Positions 1 to 12,701 of a stretch of 64,000 bases of DNA are shown in pieces. The notes beneath the pieces are model-generated. The model saw only the letters and a program-made list of their open reading frames with translations, did no database searches and was not told the DNA's origin. The position numbers were made by a program, and so were the translations under genes. The stretch's first letter is position 1. Every line of letters begins with the position of its first letter. The stretch comes from Pipra filicauda (Eukaryota > Chordata > Aves > Passeriformes > Pipridae). The stretch is from assembly GCF_003945595.2 (NCBI RefSeq), contig NW_024104365.1, forward strand, positions 5,055,049-5,119,048, in the 5' to 3' direction.

Positions 1-447
1 CTTTAACAGAAGTATTCATGAATTATTTAAAGAGTTCTTTGATAATTTAAGTAAACTTAAACTGCTACACACACATTTTAGAGACTTCAAATATATATTA
101 ACAGAAAGATATATAGAGGTGCTAGAAAGTATTTTAAAACATAAGTAGTTTTCATGCTAGGTTCAAAGAGGTGTACAACTATGCTAGACAGACTGAAAAG
201 CAGCTAGTATGAAAACCAAGTTCCAAAGTCACACTCAAAGAGAACCAAAGATATGGCAAACCAGAACAGTAAAAATTAATTAAAAAGGTAAACAACACAG
301 AAAGAATTAAACCTAAATCTTAAACATGAGTTATTCACAAGTAAGAATGCTGGAGCTTCTCATTAGCGTCAGATTAAGCAGTTTTTCATTGATAAACAGA
401 ATTGGAATTATTAAAGGAAAGAGATAGCTTATTTAAACAATTCTTAC

Positions 448-561
448 CAGCACTACCACAGGACTCTCTGCTTCCACTTCACAAGGACCTGCATCCTTGC
501 CCTTCTGCGGAGATTCTATAGTAAGCTCTTTCTTAGGATTTCTGTTTGTTCTTGCCTGCAT
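448..561 (-). CDS. DOCK9: Candidate second alternative first exon, or in-frame cassette exon, of DOCK9
   Basis: An open frame of 38 codons starts at ATG 561-559 (A at -3) and ends in CTG at 450-448, followed by a GTAAGA donor. The phase is 0, identical to the other two candidate first exons. The peptide starts MQARTNRNPKKELTIE, is polar and charged, and ends EAESPVVVL. An in-frame TGA lies 17 codons upstream of the ATG, so a first-exon reading with a short untranslated leader is possible. However, a pyrimidine-rich run followed by ATGCAG just inside the start could be a 3' splice site. In that case the exon would be 108 nt, phase 0 at both ends, and could be skipped or included without changing frame. 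I recognise no domain. The call rests on the donor, the open frame, the phase match and the position upstream of the missing exon 2. Confidence 0.48.
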
Positions 562-3070
562 TCTTTGATTGAAAATACAAACAGCAGCAAAACCGTATGC
601 TTTTTGGCATCAAAGTTATCGACATGCCAATGATCCAGTGAAAACAATAGCTTTTTCCCTGGCACAAGCAGCAGAAAGTACAGACTAGTCTAACTTCTCA
701 GCTGCAGTTTGCTAAATCTGTTATGGTGGGAATGCATGACAGACAAAGGCCAGCCCCTACGCATGCTGTATTCCTCTGAGGAGAAGAAAAAAAAAAAAAG
801 GTGGATCCACTTTAATGCCTTAAGGGTATGAGTCAAACACAAAAGGGAATGTGCGTTTCTAAAATGACCATGTAAAACAGTCCAAGTCTTGCACAGCACT
901 CATAAAAGTCAAGGCTTCAGTAATTTAGAAGTATTTTTAGTGTAAGAATTAATCACTTTTTGACAACTGTGTCTCTTCAGAAGTATAAATCCCTAAGTAT
1001 TTCTTTTTTGGATTTATTTACATTAATATCGCTTACTTGGGTACTATCAACAACTAGCTACTAACCAAGTACATTCTCCAGGATCAATGCCCCAAACAGA
1101 TACACTGCTTTTTTTGGGGGCAAGGGTGGGGATGATCTTTTTATCTTAGTGCTAAGTCCATATTAAAAGTTCTAGCTTAACATCAAATTGCCCTCACAGT
1201 AAAAATCTTATATGCTCTACAAGGATGCTAACTCTAAATAACATTCAAAAAACACCTTTACACCTCTAACTCTTAAGCACTTAACTCTTCAACTACCAGG
1301 TGTCTCCCTTGTCTTGTGAACAGTTTGCAAAAGCATCTCTTGGCCTGGAGATTCAGGGGTACACAGTGCTTTGTGCAAGTTCCTGTCCTTAGCTACAACA
1401 TAAACTCAAGTCATGCTTCAAATCTGCTTTTGAAATCCAATCTACTCTTCTACTATACTGTTACTTACAGGCACTGTTCAGTGCACACATATACACACTG
1501 GCCAAATAAGAAGCAGCCAGCAATTTTATTGGGATGATTTCTGTGCAATTCCTTACTGTAGTGCAAAGCAATTTTGTATGCAACCTAGCTGACATTTTTG
1601 GCAATTTTTAAGGTTTGACTAATCCAATTTACACACACACAGTAGTTTTAGCATATGACTGTATGCTAAATTCCTCCTGAAAGAAAAAAAAAAAGTGAAC
1701 TGTGACAAGAATTTTTCTCCAGGTTTTGAGAGGAATATTTTGGTTTTCCCTTCGTTTCTTTTTAATACTACTGAGCTGCAACCTCCAACTACACAAACCT
1801 CAGTAGCTTTATTTACCAAGCAAAAATACATCTGAGAGAAAATTTAACCCCCCAGAGAAGCATATCCCTATTTTAGACTTTGTCCACTAAGGAACCAGAC
1901 AGCTGTGGAAACTAAGCCACCACCTTCACTCAATTCTCAATTCTGTTCCACTTCTTGGAACAGTTAGTTATCTCACTTCAATATAACTCATCTTAAATTT
2001 AACTTAGCATGAATTTTTATCTCTTCTCTAATAGAAGAGAAAGTCACCTTAATCTGCAAAAAGTAGATGAAGTTGTGGAGAAACACAAATATCCTCTTCT
2101 AGTGCAAGTATTTTTAAGATGACACAACTTCAGGTCTTCAGATCTAACATAAGATGTTGATATCCCTTTCCTTTCCCCTTCTCTCCACTCTCACACTTGC
2201 ATAACATACTGCTGTTTCAACCTACTGCACTCGTGAAATTGAGTCTGACCAAGAGTTTGCCCATCCCATCCACAATTCAAGCACATTTCTAATGAGTGCA
2301 CTGAAAATAATAACATTTCAGTCAAGCCAATAATTATTTACTATGCTTCTTTCTTTTTCTTTAGGTGATATAAGTTCAAGCCATTTACTTTTTAAGCTGA
2401 CTCTCCCATATATAGACACCAAATTCTAGAAAACAGTATACATAAAGTTTCTTTAAGAGTTAAGAAGGAAACCAGGAGTTTAGTCAGATTTACAAAACAG
2501 ATCTTCCTGTGTAAAGTAAGGTAGACAATAGTTCAAGAACATTTAGTTACATTTTTTATTTTGCACCAGTCCCCTTTGTTTTCAGAAAACGGAAGCATGG
2601 AACAGCTTAAAACTAAATTACACCATTACTTGAGGATGCAGCTGCCAAACAGGAATTTGTTTCATTGAGATGGGCTGCAATTATACTCAACTGCAACCAG
2701 AAATGCACAACCTTATTATGATTAAGGCACTTGCAAACCCTTACACTAATGAAGACTTAAAAATATTATAAGCTTTAAATAGTATTTCTTTTGCTTAATT
2801 TAACAAAGGATTCAACTTCTTAACTGCAACATTGTTTTATCCTGGTCAGGTACTTCTCTTAAATGCATCTGGATAACTTTAGTTCAGTATAAATGTGATT
2901 CTCTTTCCCCAGCATTCTTCCTATTCTTCTCAAAATATGATGAGGGATAAAAAAAAAGGTAACAGGTTAACATTTCTATAACATCAGTTTAAAGACATAA
3001 AAGTTATTTGTCCTTACTGAACAACTAATGTAATTTCTCATTTGTATTTCACTAACACACATATATCATT
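562..3070. other. Intronic sequence of DOCK9, no gene seen
   Basis: AT-rich, with no exon, TE or RNA gene recognised. Bases 1-447 beyond the candidate exon are of the same kind. The short frames at 690-899, 1316-1537 and 1619-1831 have no domain. Confidence 0.6.
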
Positions 3071-3202
3071 AGAATCATAGAATTGACTGGGTTGGAAGGG
3101 ACCTCCGAGATCATCAAGTCCAACTCTTGATCCACTACCACCGTAGTTACTAGGCCATGGCACTAAGTGCCACATCCAGTCTCATGTTAAAAACCTCCAG
3201 GA
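3071..3202 (-). mobile_element. CR1 fragment (3' end)
   Basis: Starts AGAATCATAGAATTG, the reverse of the CR1 3' terminal octamers, then GGTTGGAAGGGACCTC and the usual 'atcaagtccaac' segment. It is 5'-truncated after about 130 bp. The middle ('actaagtgccacatccagt') is of the CR1 type also seen at the end of the copy at 32573-33233. Confidence 0.9.
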
Positions 3203-5400
3203 CTTTAAGACATGTTGAAAATTTATCACCTTGTTATATGACCTGTAGTTTTAACTCCCTTAATTGCAATTGAAATAAAAACTATATAAAAAAAAATACT
3301 TGACTTGTTGCATCAGGCAGCTAGTTACCCAAATAAGGATCAACAGATAATACAGGAAAGCAATGCACAAATAGAATGTCACCACATAAAAGTTATTTAA
3401 TTGCACTTCCAACATACCTCCAAAAACTGCAGGAAATTACTAGAGACCTATCTGCAAAATAACTCAGATTATTATGGAAACAATGCATTTCATCTTTTTA
3501 CAAACACAATGGCTTGAAAGGCTTCACATGGTACTTTTAACACAGTACTTTTCACAGCATTTTCAAGAGCCATACAGTTGGCTCCCTTCTTGCAACATAT
3601 ACTCTTAAGAAATAGCCTATGTAATTAAAGAATTACAAAGGTAACAAAGTTCTTAGTATTTCTGGAATACCTCAGTGATTTATCCAGTCAATTTGCTGCC
3701 CAATGGACAAGTTCCTCACATACGCTCTCTTATTCCTCCAAATCACTTTTCATTCCAAGAACTTGCTTACCTAATGTAAAATACCACATAATGAAAAGTG
3801 AATGATAGTAAGAGAACAGATGGCATATGAGAATTTCCTCTGAACTTTCATGGAAGAAAGTATGACTACCCAGCCTCCCTGTAGGAACAAGCTAAAATCT
3901 GAGTAGTTTGGTTTAATGGCCCTTCTTTTGCTCCAAGTCCTACTTAAAAGCTGCAGCAAGATCACTAAACCTACCAGCTGTAATTACAGTCACCAAACTT
4001 GCCTCTGTTAGCCGTTCTAGGGAAAGACTTGTCACTTGAACTACAGCAATTGGGAGGAGGAGGAAAGGAAGGAATATCATATTGCTGTAGGTTTGCATGT
4101 CCTGTATATGTGAAAATGGAAGGATTTGACTTCATTTATTAAAACGTCTCTTTACTAAAGCATCTCTTAAAAATTAATTAAAAAATGAGAAGGATGGATA
4201 ACTGGAGGGGGTTTGATGCTTTGTCTTGTTAGAGGTTTGGAGATTGGTTTTTTTTTTGGTTAGTTGGTCGGGTTTTGGGTTGGATTTTTAAGGCAGTAGC
4301 TCATCTGAAAATATGGACCCACTTGAGCAGAATGACAGGGATCATTAAAAGCCAATATTTCTTGCTCTCATCTGTATTTCTACAAGATATTCCAGCACTA
4401 CCCTCCCACACTTGGCAGCCTGCCTTGCAGCTGTATTAAAGGGTAACATTTCGCAAGCCAGTGGAAGATTCAGTGTTGCAGCTATACATATATTCATACT
4501 GCCAAGTCTCATAAGTGACCAACAGATACGCGCTTGCCCTGGAAGAATATATTCACAAGTTCAAGAGAAAGGCTGATAGCAGATGGAATGCAGATGCAAT
4601 TCAACTGGCAATGCCCTGTCATCCACACTACACTCAGATGAAATAGAAGAAGTCACACAAAACTCAGGCAGGAAGACTCATTCCTCCTATGGCAAACACT
4701 GCAAACGTGTAATCTGAAGTCCCACCAATAAGGAGAACATTCTCAGTCAGAAACAGGGATGAAAAAAGGAAAAACATAAGACACAGATATGAGTGTGCTA
4801 CATATTACGCAACTTTTCATGTTGTAAACATTAGAGCTACAATACTCCCATTTTACTGACTTTCTATTCATAAGAAGGTTGCACTGATTAAAAAAGGTAA
4901 CACCAATGTACAGGTTTGTATTACCACTCAAGAAGCTGGAATAAAAAAACTGATCTCCTTTTTTCAATAGCAGCATAAAGTTAAAGGATTCTCCCAGTGA
5001 GTGCTTCTATTGGGTCTACAGCACTTCTGTACAATGCATTTTTAAAAGCTCTTTATCTCATGGAAAAAACATGGCTAAAGTTGTTAACATCAACATGGCA
5101 CATCTCACTATTATTTCTCAACTAGACAGATATCTGATAGATAAGATACAGTACCTTAGTTTAGACATTCTTACAAAGGTGACAAATACAAATTAAAATG
5201 AGTTTAAAATCACAGCAGAGCTAAACGAAATACAGATTAACTTAAGTCTTGTCCATGTCACACATTTGCATACTGTTATCTATGAAGTATCAACTTGAGG
5301 TGCAGCTGCTTGACTCAACGGTGACCAATTCATTTCATACCATCTTAGTATACACCTATTTGTTTTCAGGGAAAACCTGACTTCCTTATAGTCCCAGGGG

Positions 5401-5434
5401 AAAAACAAACAAACAAACATAAAACAAACAAAAC
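5401..5434. repeat. Microsatellite (AAAC)n, imperfect
   Basis: AAAC units with one interruption. Confidence 0.9.
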
Positions 5435-5493
5435 CCCCACAAACCACACAGTAGAATTTGGTCAGTATAGGAGACTTTAAAACTGCTCTTCTG

Positions 5494-5545
5494 ATTTAAC
5501 TATGGTTCTGACATAGTTAAATGTCCTCTCTTATAGAGAGGACAT
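5494..5545. repeat. Two adjoining perfect hairpins
   Basis: ATTTAACTATG (5494-5504) pairs with CATAGTTAAAT (5512-5522) across a 7-nt loop. The last two bases of that arm begin a second hairpin, ATGTCCTCTCT (5521-5531) with AGAGAGGACAT (5535-5545) and a 3-nt loop. Both stems are 11 bp without mismatch. Function unknown. Confidence 0.85.
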
Positions 5546-5935
5546 ACACAAGCAGACTTTCTGTGAGCCAGAAAGATGGCTTTCTCCTCTAACTGGACAG
5601 GACTTTACAACTATCAGAAACTAACTCAACAGAACAGACACCAAATCAAAGACAAAAAGTGAACTAAATCTCCAAGTCTCAAGTTTTCTCAAATGAAAGC
5701 AGTTTTGTGCCAAGCAAGCCTGAGGGAGGAGTCTTCTCACAGTGTAGCATCAATTTTACATGACTTTTTCCAGGAGCAGTATGCTCCTAGAGAAGATTGT
5801 TAATTCAGTTCTATCCTCAGGCTGAAATAAGAGTGCATCTTTGTTTATCTCTAAACAGAAATACGAAACTGTCTTGGACTTCACACTGTAGAGTTTTAAG
5901 AATCAAGAACATTGCAAGGGTTAGCAGCTGGCTCC

Positions 5936-7147
5936 CAGCTTTGGGTCTTCAGCACAAAACAGACATGGACCTGTAGGAGTGGGTCCAGAGGAGGGTTACA
6001 AAGATGATCAGAGGGCTGGAGCACCTCTCCTATGAAGACAGGCTGTCAGAGACTGAAATGGTTAATGATTTATGCATTCTAGGAGACTTTTGCAGGCTTT
6101 TGACTTGCATGATACCTCTGATGAGCAGTCAGGCCCCTCCCTCCAGTGCTGAAGGTGTGAAGCCCTGAAAAGGCAAGAGCTGAGCTTGTAGGTTTTTGAC
6201 TGTTGATACATCTGCTGAGCAATCAGGCACCTCCCTCCCTCTGCTAATCTTGAAAGGCGGGAACCAGGCGAGACACAAAAAAACTCAGCACACAGACCTA
6301 GGAGATGTTGGAGGCTCGAGGCATGGCCCGTGACACTAACCATGGATATAACCCATAACTTCTTGGAGTATGGGGGCTTCCCTCCTTCACCCCCAGCAGA
6401 TCAAGGCCACCACTTCAACTGACAGACATGGAAGCATCGCTGGACCCCGTGGGCGGTGACTATATACATCTGTCCACTCTCAGCTTTTCTTTCTCTTACT
6501 CTCCCTTGCTCTTATCCTGCCTTTCTCTCCCCTATGCATTTTTCTCCTCCCCAGAAAGGTTATGACAGCACCCAAAAATGTTAACTTACCTATTGATTCA
6601 AAATTGTTAAAATAAACCTTGCTAGTATGTTTTTAGACACCGATTATTTAGTGTCGTTTCACTTTAATCCACCCCAAGGGAATTATTGATAAAAACCTGA
6701 GTTACCCCCTCTCCCCTTTTCCTGGGGTGGGTCGTAACACAGGCTGAGAGAGTTGAGGTTGTTCAGCTGGAGAAGAGAAGGCTATGGAGAGACTTTATAG
6801 CATCTTCCAGTTCCTAAAGGGGGCCTACAGGAGAGCTGGAAAGGGACTTTTTACAAGGGTATGTAGTGACAGGACAAGGGGGAATGTGTTTTAAACTGAA
6901 GGAGGGTAGGTTTAGATGAGATATTAGGTAAAAATTCTTTAGTCAAGAGGGTGGTGAGGCACTGGAACAAGTTGCCCAGAGAGACAGATTGTGGATGCTC
7001 CATCACTGAAAGTATTCAAGACCAGGCTGGCTGGGTCTTTAAGCAACCTGGTCTAGTGGAAGGTTCCCTGCCCGGGGCCAGCAGGGTTGGAATTTGATGA
7101 TCTTTAAGGTCTCTTCCAATCCAAACTATTACATGATTCTACGATTT
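5936..7147 (+). mobile_element. CR1 fragment split by a solo LTR
   Basis: CR1 sequence runs from about 5936 to 6043 and continues at 6740-7147, ending in CATGATTCTACGATTT. The gap is filled by the LTR at 6044-6739. The two parts are collinear with no loss, so the CR1 is the older insertion. Confidence 0.9.
6044..6739 (+). mobile_element. Solo LTR of an endogenous retrovirus, inserted in a CR1
   Basis: The 696-bp element starts TGTCAG and ends GTAACA (TG...CA ends). It is flanked by a perfect 5-bp target duplication CAGGC at 6039-6043 and 6740-6744. Removing it and one duplication restores a continuous CR1 sequence (...agacaggc/tgagagagttg...). An AATAAA signal at 6611-6616 puts the LTR on the plus strand, with about 120 bp of R/U5 sequence after it. 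TATATA near 6460 may be the promoter. No internal retroviral region is present, so this is the product of LTR-LTR recombination. A 5-bp duplication suits an ERVL-type or ERV1-type element better than ERVK (6 bp), but I do not assign a family. The 93-codon frame inside it is not a gene. Confidence 0.85.
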
Positions 7148-10100
7148 ACTTCAATTGCATTTCGTTTCATGACAGAATAGGATACCTGCATCTACAGATG
7201 ACTCAAATGAGCAATTCAGGCTGTTCTAAAGCTGTTCTAAATGGATGTATTAATCAAGAAAGAGGAGCAGAAAAGTCAACTCCTTTCTGTGTGCTCATTA
7301 AGTCTATCCTTAAAATCCCCACCCATGCAGCTTCTCCACCACAGGTGTCATCTTCCCAACCCCCAAGACTGTATAAAGCTTTACAGAGTTTTTGGGAGGT
7401 TTTGTGGGGTTGGGGTTTTGGGGTTTGTTTTGGTAGGGTTTTTTTGGTTGATGGAGTTGTGCTGTTCTTGAGGGTTTTTTTAACTCCAGACATTTTGGTT
7501 GCTTTCAACACAAGATATTCTGCTCCCCAAAGATTCCCTGCTGCTACACGGAAAGGGAGCATGTTTTCTACCTGGATGTAACCTAATGTCATACTTTTGG
7601 GTTGGATATCTTTCTGTGGTTGTCCAACTTATATTGTCATGGATGAACACTAGTTTAGGCAGGTAGGCTTGACCAACTATCCTCAAAATTTTATCCTCAG
7701 TCTTAAAGATTTTTTTCCTGAAGATACAATGCTTAATCTTATCTTTTGCATGCCAGTACACTGAGTGCCTGTCAACTTCTGCCTGATTGTTCTCTCATGC
7801 ATCTTTCAAAGCAGCGTATTTGTAGGAACTATGCATTTGGTGAATATGTGTGGCAATTTCTCCTGCTGAGAGGGCAGAGCACTCTTCCCAAAGGAATCTG
7901 ATGAAAGGTCAAAACAAAAGAAGTCTACATAAACCATCAAGAGATTTAGCCAAAACTACAAGTCAGCACATCAGACACCAGGTTTTTATTCAGCCAGAGC
8001 AGTAAGATGAAAGGAGATAAAAGAAGTGCTCTAATTCAAGTGACCCACGGAAAAAAACCATGCTAGTTAGATGCTGTATTCACACATATCTGTTTCTTCC
8101 TTATTAAGGGTCTAATGTGGTCTAATGCTCCAGTTGCTCCTGAATGAAAACCACTCGTAATGCAGTTAAAAGTTAAAGCAAGTGAAATAACATGAGAGTG
8201 AAATAACAGACCAAGCCATCAAATTGTCTGCACATCATTACAGAATTGCTGCATGAGTTGTTTAAGCATATAAAGATAAAACAACTTCCAGTTACTCAGC
8301 AGAATTACTTTCTTAGATCTCCCTCCTTTATATATTTCTGCTTTATTTCTACTAAACTTTTCAACTGCATATAAACAGGTTGATACATATTTGCAAATTC
8401 AGACAGCAAAAACAGACCTTAATATAAGGCTTTTAGTAAATGAAAGTTTTAAGGTTTATTTTAAACACATCACATGTTAAATCGAGTCTTTTTTGAAAAA
8501 TATATAATTTAATATTCATTTGAAATCAAAATATTTGCAACATGAATGTGTTCTGTGGAGTTATTTCCAGAATGACATAGCTCACTGCTGTCATTAGTCA
8601 ATCTTCCCACATGCCCAGACTTTGGTATATCTTCGAGATGTCACAGTTTATTAATAAACCAAATGACTCATGAGCAGCATAGGAAAAGCAGTCACAGAAG
8701 AACTCAGTAACACCTAATGATGACGATGCTGTCAAGTCAACAGGTGATACGAACTAAGAAACTGCAGTTACTCAAAGATAAGGTTAGCGGTCCTGTTTCC
8801 AGCAAATACCTACATCTCTCTTATTAAAAGCTGGATACACACTGTTTCAAAATGCCCTGCATTTCTTCTCAGAAATTGTGTAAGCACAATTTAAGTAACA
8901 GATATTTTCCACATCAGACTTACTAAATTAAAGGACTACTTAAAAATATTAGGTTCCATCTTGCACATGCTACAGCTATCATACTACCTTAAGTAGGTTT
9001 AGCAAATTACTAGGTTCTAAAGCTTAATAAGAGAACTGGCAGCATTGAATAGGCCATTAGAAGCAAACTGAGTGGAAAACATTTCAAGCACGGAAAAAAA
9101 CAAGTTGCTTTCTGCAATTTCCAGACAAATATATATAAAAAAAAATGTCCTTCAGCCCACTTTGTTTCAGAATTTTCTAGTTCTTCCATCTGTGCTCCCA
9201 GCACACTCATCTAGCCTCTTCCTTTACTGAATACTTCAAGGGGCTTGTTAGCAAACCTCAAACTTTTCAAATGTTGCTAGTTTTATTGCCACCACATCAT
9301 TCTCCCTTGCCCATTTTCCATCTTTGTCTACCACCCAAAACAGCTGTTTATGCTCTAACTCACACATTACCATTTTACTCGGAGATGGTCATTGGTCATA
9401 CAATGATTACCAAAAAAAAAAAAATCGAATTTGAATATAAAAATAAAGGCCATGAAAAAACCTCCTAACTCTAAGATATTGCAACACAGCAGACATAACA
9501 TGTAATATGCTGAAAATGGATTAAAAAAAATCATAGAGAAATTAAAACAAACTACGCAATGTAGATAAGCACACAAGCTAGTATTCTGAAACTGTATTCT
9601 TCAACTTACTACAAAATTAGGCAAATTAAAATGTTTTCTGAACATCTGCCAAAAATTAATACGCCCAAGTTGGACATTTGGAAAAATACATTTTCATTAA
9701 TTTTGATGCAACTTTTAATAGCATCTCAAACTAAATCTATAATCTTTTATTAAAATAACAATGATCTTTATCCATGTGGACCTAAAGACCCTAAGACATC
9801 CTGTGTTTTAGCAATATAAATTGACAGGTTAGAAACATTCCTAAAGCTAAAATATAGCATTTTCATTGCAAGTTTGAATGACATGGGATGGACAGAAACA
9901 AACTGTATTTCTGAGAAGACATTCTCACATAGGTTTTATTGTATCTTTCCTTCAAGCAATCAAAAGAGCAGGCCTGCTTAAGATAGAACCGTAATTAGAT
10001 TTAACTAGACTTAAGATATAGCCTCCTGACCTTTGGGTTACAGGGTAAATAAGAAAAATGGACACTAAATCTACTGCTTCTGCCTCCTTATTTCTTCTCA

Positions 10101-12701
10101 GAACCGGTGATTTTTTCCTTCAAGAGGAACTACTTCCCGAGAACTTCCAGTTCACAGTTTTTCAACACTGATTTTGCAAGAGAATCCATGTGTTGTTAAA
10201 GTAAAGGACTCCCAGTAATTCACTGGTATTTTGACAACAGCTTTATATCAGAAGGTACTTGATCCAAAGTGGCTAAATAGGCCAGAGAGCAAGGCCAGGA
10301 AATTGCAGCTCAGATACGTGTTACAGCACAGATAAACAAAGAGGTGAAGCCATACACCCACACTTGCATCTGTTGCAACACACACCGAAATAAAAGACAG
10401 CACAGTCAAGTGACACTGCTGCTCTCTTTTGGTCTTGTCCATACATCTTCTCTTCAGAGGAGAGGATTCCTGTAGCCTTCACCTCCCTGCACAGCTTCTT
10501 GGTGAGGAGAAACTTAATTTATCCTCCTGAAAGCCACCCCTTCAGAAGGGAAAGAGCTGGACAAATTAGCTTTTATAGCAAAGAGTACAGAAATTATGCA
10601 ATTTGAGATTGAAGTCTTATATACTTAGATGAGTTTCATAAAATCACTTGTCACTGTTGCCAGGACTCCAGCATCGTTCCCCCTCTTCCCATTCTTCAGA
10701 GAATCCCACTTTCCACTCCTCAGGGCAAGTCAAGCAGCAACTGCTCCCCAGCCTCAGACAACATCTAAGAAAGCGATAGCCAGTGTCAGCTCTGATTGTC
10801 AAGAGTGTGACCTGTTAACAAAGTCCTGGTTTCTTCTTGTAAAATGTTGACTTTTGTTCTTAAGGACTACACTGCTCCAGTAAAATGAACAGGAAATCAT
10901 TCTGACTCCTCTATTCTGCACAGTCTTCCATACTGAACTTCAAGTACTCACGCCAGGAAGAAACTTAACTTGATCCACTACTTCCAGTTAAACCAAGCTG
11001 ACAAAGCCATACGGGTAAATTTAAAAAATAGTATCATTATTTAAAAGCATCTAGACATTTTGGAGTTGAAAAAAAAAACCCTAAGTGACAGATGTGGAAC
11101 TTCAGTTGTAAATGGCAGACTAAGCATTATTTTGTACTTCATCTTGGCAATTTGCACCAATTCTGCAGGGGTAAATTAAAAAAAAAAATATTGCTGGAAC
11201 AGTACCATGTGAAATCAAGAAGAACACAAAAAAGCCAATACAAAAAAAGTTCACTGCAACCTCCAAGTCAGAATAATTCATATTACATTAAAAACCACCA
11301 AACTATCTCTTCATTCACTCATCTAACTATATGTAGAATTCAAGGCTACTAAAGGTGTAAGGCCTTAAATTCAATGGATTACAAAAGTTATTTAAAGTAT
11401 TCATTACCCAGAATTTAACAGTTTTTTAACAATCTTCTGTATGAGACTAACTTAAAAATGGCTAACAGTGTAAAAGGGTTTCTAAATACTCAGAGGAAGC
11501 CATTTTATTTTTAATATTCAACCACATTAAGCAAATGCAATATTACCATGAAGAGGTAATTTTATTACTCTAAATTATTTTAAGCATTTGAAGACAGTTC
11601 AGATTATTCTTTCCTGGAAGCCTGTGTGTGTATCCATGTATATAAATATACATATGTGTGTGTGTGCATGTATCTACACACAAACACCCATATAGACAGA
11701 TACATACATCCAACCACATACCTTTTTTTACTTATATTTCAGTTCACCAAGAAAAGGACCTAAACAGCATAAAGGCAACAAAGCTTTGTGAAATTTCTAA
11801 AGACTTTCCATAGCTGCAATTACACAGCATGGGTATGCTGGCAAGATAGTACAAGCTTGTCAAAATCTGTCCAGCAATTTTAGTGTACCACACCCCTCTT
11901 ATCCCAACTACCTAGACAGTGACCAAGCAATTAACAAGTAAACTCAAATTATTTAATATTTAAATCCCTAACTAGCCCAATTGTGAAGCAAGCAGTGCAC
12001 ATTAGCTGTTGCAATTCCACCCCCTCAAGCCCAAATTTAATACACTGACGCACAAACGTGTTATTAACCTGGGGGGTACAAAGACGACAGTCTCACTTTA
12101 AAGCCTGTTTTCTTTGCATCAGGCAACACCTAAAAAGCCCTTGAGAGCAAAGCAGGTTCAGAAAACCATTATTGCTCCCTTTAACCAATTTTTTTCTTCT
12201 AGAATGCTCCTGTATCCCCTTCAGTAAGTTAAACAGATATAGAAGAGTTAAACAGTTTCAGAGAAAAAAAAATACACTCAAATCCATACGAAAAAAATAA
12301 ACCTTAAATCCTGGGTTACTGTTTCAACAATGCCTTCCTTAGTTTTTCCAAACAACATAATTATCAGTTGTTCTTCAGTCAAAATGCCAAATACATTCCA
12401 AGGGTATGTTTAGAAAGATCTAACAGCAGACAATCTTCTATAACAATTACAGAGTGGAAATTCTTCAGAACTATCAATACAATTCTAAATGATATAATGA
12501 ATATGAATCCTAAGCTTTGACATTACAGCTGCATGCATATATATATATAACATGCCACATACATGCACTAATACCCTACAATATCAGGACAAGATACATC
12601 CATGTCTGTGCATAGCAGACGTTAAATAAACATGCTATCCCGTTTTTTGTTTAGCTTTCAATCAGCAGACAAAATTATTAATGAAACGAGTTTGTATTTA
12701 C
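7148..12701. other. Intronic sequence of DOCK9
   Basis: A G/T-rich tract (7399-7446), (TG)n near 11650 and (AT)n near 12538 are visible. No exon, TE or RNA gene recognised. Confidence 0.6.
7399..7446 (+). repeat. G/T-rich tract, possible G-quadruplex
   Basis: Runs of GGGG and GGG separated by TT to TTTT (…GGGGTTGGGGTTTTGGGG…). It lies in DOCK9 5' intron sequence, on the strand opposite to the gene. It resembles telomere-like repeats only loosely. Confidence 0.6.

Larger units (their letters stand above)
3203..5935. other. Intronic sequence of DOCK9
   Basis: Holds only the double hairpin at 5494-5545, an (AAAC)n tract and a G/T-rich stretch near 4200-4290. No exon recognised. Confidence 0.6.

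Noticed and set aside
3771..3965. Minus-strand frame near a GTAAGC donor at about 3768
   Set aside because: The frame ends in TAG exactly before the donor, so it cannot continue into DOCK9 exon 2 in frame.
6062..6343. 93-codon frame on the minus strand
   Set aside because: It lies inside the solo LTR and antisense to it, with no domain.
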